Shown here piece by piece: positions 7,596 to 9,525 of a stretch of DNA of 9,525 bases (positions within the stretch are counted from its first letter, which is position 1; each line of letters opens with the position of its first letter). The stretch is from an uncultured Bacteroidales bacterium (lineage in GTDB: Bacteria > Bacteroidota > Bacteroidia > Bacteroidales > WCHB1-69): assembly GCA_937892025.1 (NCBI GenBank), contig CALAVA010000268.1, positions 1 through 9,525 of the forward strand, given 5' to 3'. A program made the translations under genes and the position numbers. The notes beneath the pieces are model-generated. The model was not told where the DNA came from. It did no database searches and saw only the letters and a list, made by a program, of their open reading frames with translations.

Positions 7596-8150
7596 AAGAT
7601 TATCTATTACTTTTGGGAAATGTTCTTTTTCCAAAAGATGTATTTTTTCTGCTACGGAATCTGCCGTGTCTAAGTCAGTTATTGGACACTTTGCTTGAAA
7701 AATAATATCTCCTTTATCATAATGTTGATTGACATAATGTATAGTTATGCCAGAAATAGATTCTTTATTGGCCACAACGGCTTCATGAACATGATGTCCA
7801 TACATGCCTTTTCCACCATATTTTGGAAGCAATGCAGGATGTATATTAATGATTTTTTTAGGGAAAGCATTTATTATCCCTTCGGGAACCAACCATAAAA
7901 ATCCGGCTAAAACAATTAAATCAGGATTGATTTCAAGAAGTTTTTCGTACACAATATTAGATAGATAAAACATGTTTTTGTTAAAAACTATACTTGGAAT
8001 GTGTAATTTTTCAGCACGCTGTAACACATAGGCATTGGGATTGTTGCAAAACAACATCGAAATGTCCACTAAAGTGTTTGTAGAAAAATATTCTGAAATT
8101 TGTTGTACATTACTTCCATTTCCTGATGCAAAAAGAACTATTTTTTTCAT
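7581..8150 (-). CDS. purN: Phosphoribosylglycinamide formyltransferase (GART)
   Basis: This 189-residue cytosolic enzyme transfers the formyl group of 10-formyltetrahydrofolate to glycinamide ribonucleotide, the third step of purine synthesis. The length is normal for PurN. Visible family motifs are the N-terminal phosphate-binding loop ASGNGSN (8-14), the LAGFLWLVP segment (81-89), the active-site NIHPALLPKYGGKGMYG (102-118) and ITIHYVNQHYDKGDIIFQ (135-152). By alignment from memory with the E. coli enzyme, the catalytic Asn, His and Asp correspond to N102, H104 and D145, so it looks active. The GKGMYGHHVHEAV form of the substrate loop is typical of Bacteroidota. The ATG start gives MKKIVLFASG, which leaves no room for extra N-terminal sequence. 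The leader is A-rich with no Shine-Dalgarno. It follows the CHU_C gene by 12 bases on the same strand and may be read through from it. Its 3' end overlaps tamB convergently. Confidence 0.95.
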   Translation of the reverse strand: MKKIVLFASGNGSNVQQISEYFSTNTLVDISMLFCNNPNAYVLQRAEKLHIPSIVFNKNMFYLSNIVYEKLLEINPDLIVLAGFLWLVPEGIINAFPKKIINIHPALLPKYGGKGMYGHHVHEAVVANKESISGITIHYVNQHYDKGDIIFQAKCPITDLDTADSVAEKIHLLEKEHFPKVIDNLLFNV

Positions 8151-8162
8151 TTTTTTGTTTTT

Positions 8163-9518
8163 TTATTTGATTAATGTAACATGTCCACGTTTTTGAACGA
8201 TTTTTTCCTCGTTGTTTTGATAGGTTATAATATAAACATAAACACCATCTTGTGCAGTTTTACCCTTTGAGGTTCCATCCCAACCTTGATGAATATCGGT
8301 GGTAGAAAACATAATTTCTCCCCAGCGATTGTAAATAAGAAATTGATAATTTTGAGTATTGAGATAAGAAAAAATAGGTTTAAATATCTGATTTTCCAAA
8401 ATACTTCCATTGGGATGAAATGAATTAGGAATAAAAATTTCTGTTTCTTTGCTTATTTCTATGGTATTAGAATAACTTTTATCTTGAAAACCAAAAGGAT
8501 TACTGCTACTTTCTTGGGCTTCAATTTGATAATAAAACTTAGCACCTGTTGAGGACAAGTTCCAAATATCATCTTCATAAGTTAAAACGGAAGGCGGGTT
8601 TACAGATATGATTTGTTTGTTTTGTGTTTGGTCTGCTCTCCAGAGTGTATAATTGTCTATTCCATACATAAAACCTTCATATTTCGTCCATTGCAAATCT
8701 ACCTTATCTGCAAAAGAAGATGTATTTTCTTGTAGAACAATATTATTGACCGTGTCGGAATTTGCAAATATTTCATCACATTCATCGGTTAAGACGGCAT
8801 AATAATAATAAGACTCTTGGGCAACTTGGATATTTGTATCTGTAAAAATATAATTTGTATTTCCAGATTTTGTTTTTGTTGCCAATTTGTCAAAAGGACT
8901 ATTTTTGTTGGGACCACGATAGAGATGTATGTTGTTAAAAATAATGCTATCTTCAACAAAAACAGCAATTTCAACATCTTTATTGTTAATAACAGAAACA
9001 TATCTCAACAAAAGGTTGCCATGGCTGATTGTGCGATTGAATTCTACTTGTACTTTTGCTGAAGATGCTGAAATGTTATCGTTCCCATTATGAGCAACAA
9101 TATAATAAGTATAAATACTTTGTGTATTCACTTTTTGATGAGTATAACTTGTAGTATTTTTGTTTACGGAATCTACGAAAAAATATGTTCCATTATTTTC
9201 TGCAGCGAAAATATAATATGATGTTAAACCGTTGGGCATATTGTCATAAGCGTTCCAAGAAAGAACGACCATACTATCACATTTATAAGGGGTAGCTGTC
9301 GGTAAAAGAGTATGATGAACATCTCCGAGAGGACTTGCATTTCGACAAGTGTCGATTGCACAAATACGATATTCTAAAATAGCACTATCTGCTTGGTTGT
9401 TCATATCCACATAATGGGTGTTTTCGCCTCCATAAACGGTATCAACAACATTCCAAATGCCATTTTGAAAAATATAAACAATGTAACCAAAATTAATAAT
9501 ATTTTTTATTCTTGTAAA
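8163..9518 (-). CDS. T9SS cargo-type protein with gliding-motility C-terminal (CHU_C) domain, N-terminus missing or disrupted
   Basis: The open frame covers 451 codons with no natural start: the first usable start codons are GTG 9410 and ATG 9404. Homologous-looking sequence continues upstream of them (FGYIVYIFQNGIWNVVDTVYG), where TAA (9524-9522) and TGA (9521-9519) close the frame. Numbering from GTG 9410, the remains of one fibronectin-III-like module end near 40. Further Ig/FN3-like modules span about 41-126, 128-228 and 230-320 (for example MVVLSWNAYDNMPNGLTSYY and KVDLQWTKYEG). Residues 322-415 are a textbook CHU_C domain (TIGR04131/PF13585): EIFIPNSFHPNG, FLIYNRWGEIMFSTT, GWDGTSKGKTAQDGVYVYII, ending RGHVTLIK. 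Such domains are known to direct proteins through the type IX secretion system to the cell surface. No signal peptide can be encoded from any start in view, so the complete protein needs upstream sequence. It is either a pseudogene, frameshifted, or broken by a sequencing error. Purine gene purN follows after 12 bases. Confidence 0.85.
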   Translation of the reverse strand, partial: FTRIKNIINFGYIVYIFQNGIWNVVDTVYGGENTHYVDMNNQADSAILEYRICAIDTCRNASPLGDVHHTLLPTATPYKCDSMVVLSWNAYDNMPNGLTSYYIFAAENNGTYFFVDSVNKNTTSYTHQKVNTQSIYTYYIVAHNGNDNISASSAKVQVEFNRTISHGNLLLRYVSVINNKDVEIAVFVEDSIIFNNIHLYRGPNKNSPFDKLATKTKSGNTNYIFTDTNIQVAQESYYYYAVLTDECDEIFANSDTVNNIVLQENTSSFADKVDLQWTKYEGFMYGIDNYTLWRADQTQNKQIISVNPPSVLTYEDDIWNLSSTGAKFYYQIEAQESSSNPFGFQDKSYSNTIEISKETEIFIPNSFHPNGSILENQIFKPIFSYLNTQNYQFLIYNRWGEIMFSTTDIHQGWDGTSKGKTAQDGVYVYIITYQNNEEKIVQKRGHVTLIK

Positions 9519-9525
9519 TCATTAA

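Noticed and set aside
8817..9062. Plus-strand open frame of 81 codons opposite the CHU_C gene
   Set aside because: Cys/Ile-rich translation without a domain, lying antisense to clear FN3-like coding sequence.
9519..9521. Recoding of TGA as Trp to explain the stop in the CHU_C frame
   Set aside because: A TAA stop sits directly next to it in the same frame, the gene at 1-1992 appears to end naturally in TGA, and Trp is encoded by TGG throughout the window.
1..9525. tRNA, rRNA, CRISPR, transposon or phage content
   Set aside because: No regularly spaced repeats, transposase or phage proteins, terminal inverted repeats, or tRNA-like cloverleaf were seen. The gaps are too short (135, 173 and 12 bases) to hide much.

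Overview
The window is AT-rich DNA that looks like Bacteroidota, most likely Bacteroidales or a close relative. Four things support this. The last gene ends in a gliding-motility-type (CHU_C) C-terminal domain, the sorting signal of type IX secretion cargo. TamB has the Bacteroidota form. Two intergenic regions carry a TAnnTTTG box, the Bacteroidota -7 promoter element. None of the starts has a clear Shine-Dalgarno; they are preceded by A/T-rich leaders. No RNA gene, CRISPR array, insertion sequence or phage gene was seen, and no stretch over 300 bases lacks a gene.

Layout: (1) positions 1-1992, plus strand, the 3' part of a large helix-hairpin-helix protein with a long beta-strand-rich body, cut by the window edge. 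(2) A 135-base gap with a -7 box, then a 263-residue lipoprotein of unknown function (2128-2919). (3) A 173-base gap holding an intrinsic terminator, two further overlapping inverted repeats and a -7 box beside a T10 tract. (4) tamB, 3093-7595, a 1500-residue inner-membrane-anchored AsmA/TamB protein. (5) On the minus strand, reading inward from the right edge, a broken or partial CHU_C protein with fibronectin-III-like modules (9518-8163), then 12 bases later purN (8150-7581), whose 3' end overlaps the 3' end of tamB by 15 bases.

Three of the five proteins are predicted to act in the envelope: the HHH/beta-strand protein, the lipoprotein, and TamB (lipid and outer-membrane biogenesis). A fourth is a T9SS cargo protein. 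PurN is a cytosolic purine-synthesis enzyme that seems to sit here by chance of gene order. I see no new multi-gene defence, mobile or metabolic system. The points most worth checking are the interrupted N-terminus of the CHU_C gene at the right edge, the chain of overlapping inverted repeats and homopolymers in front of tamB, and the unassigned lipoprotein.
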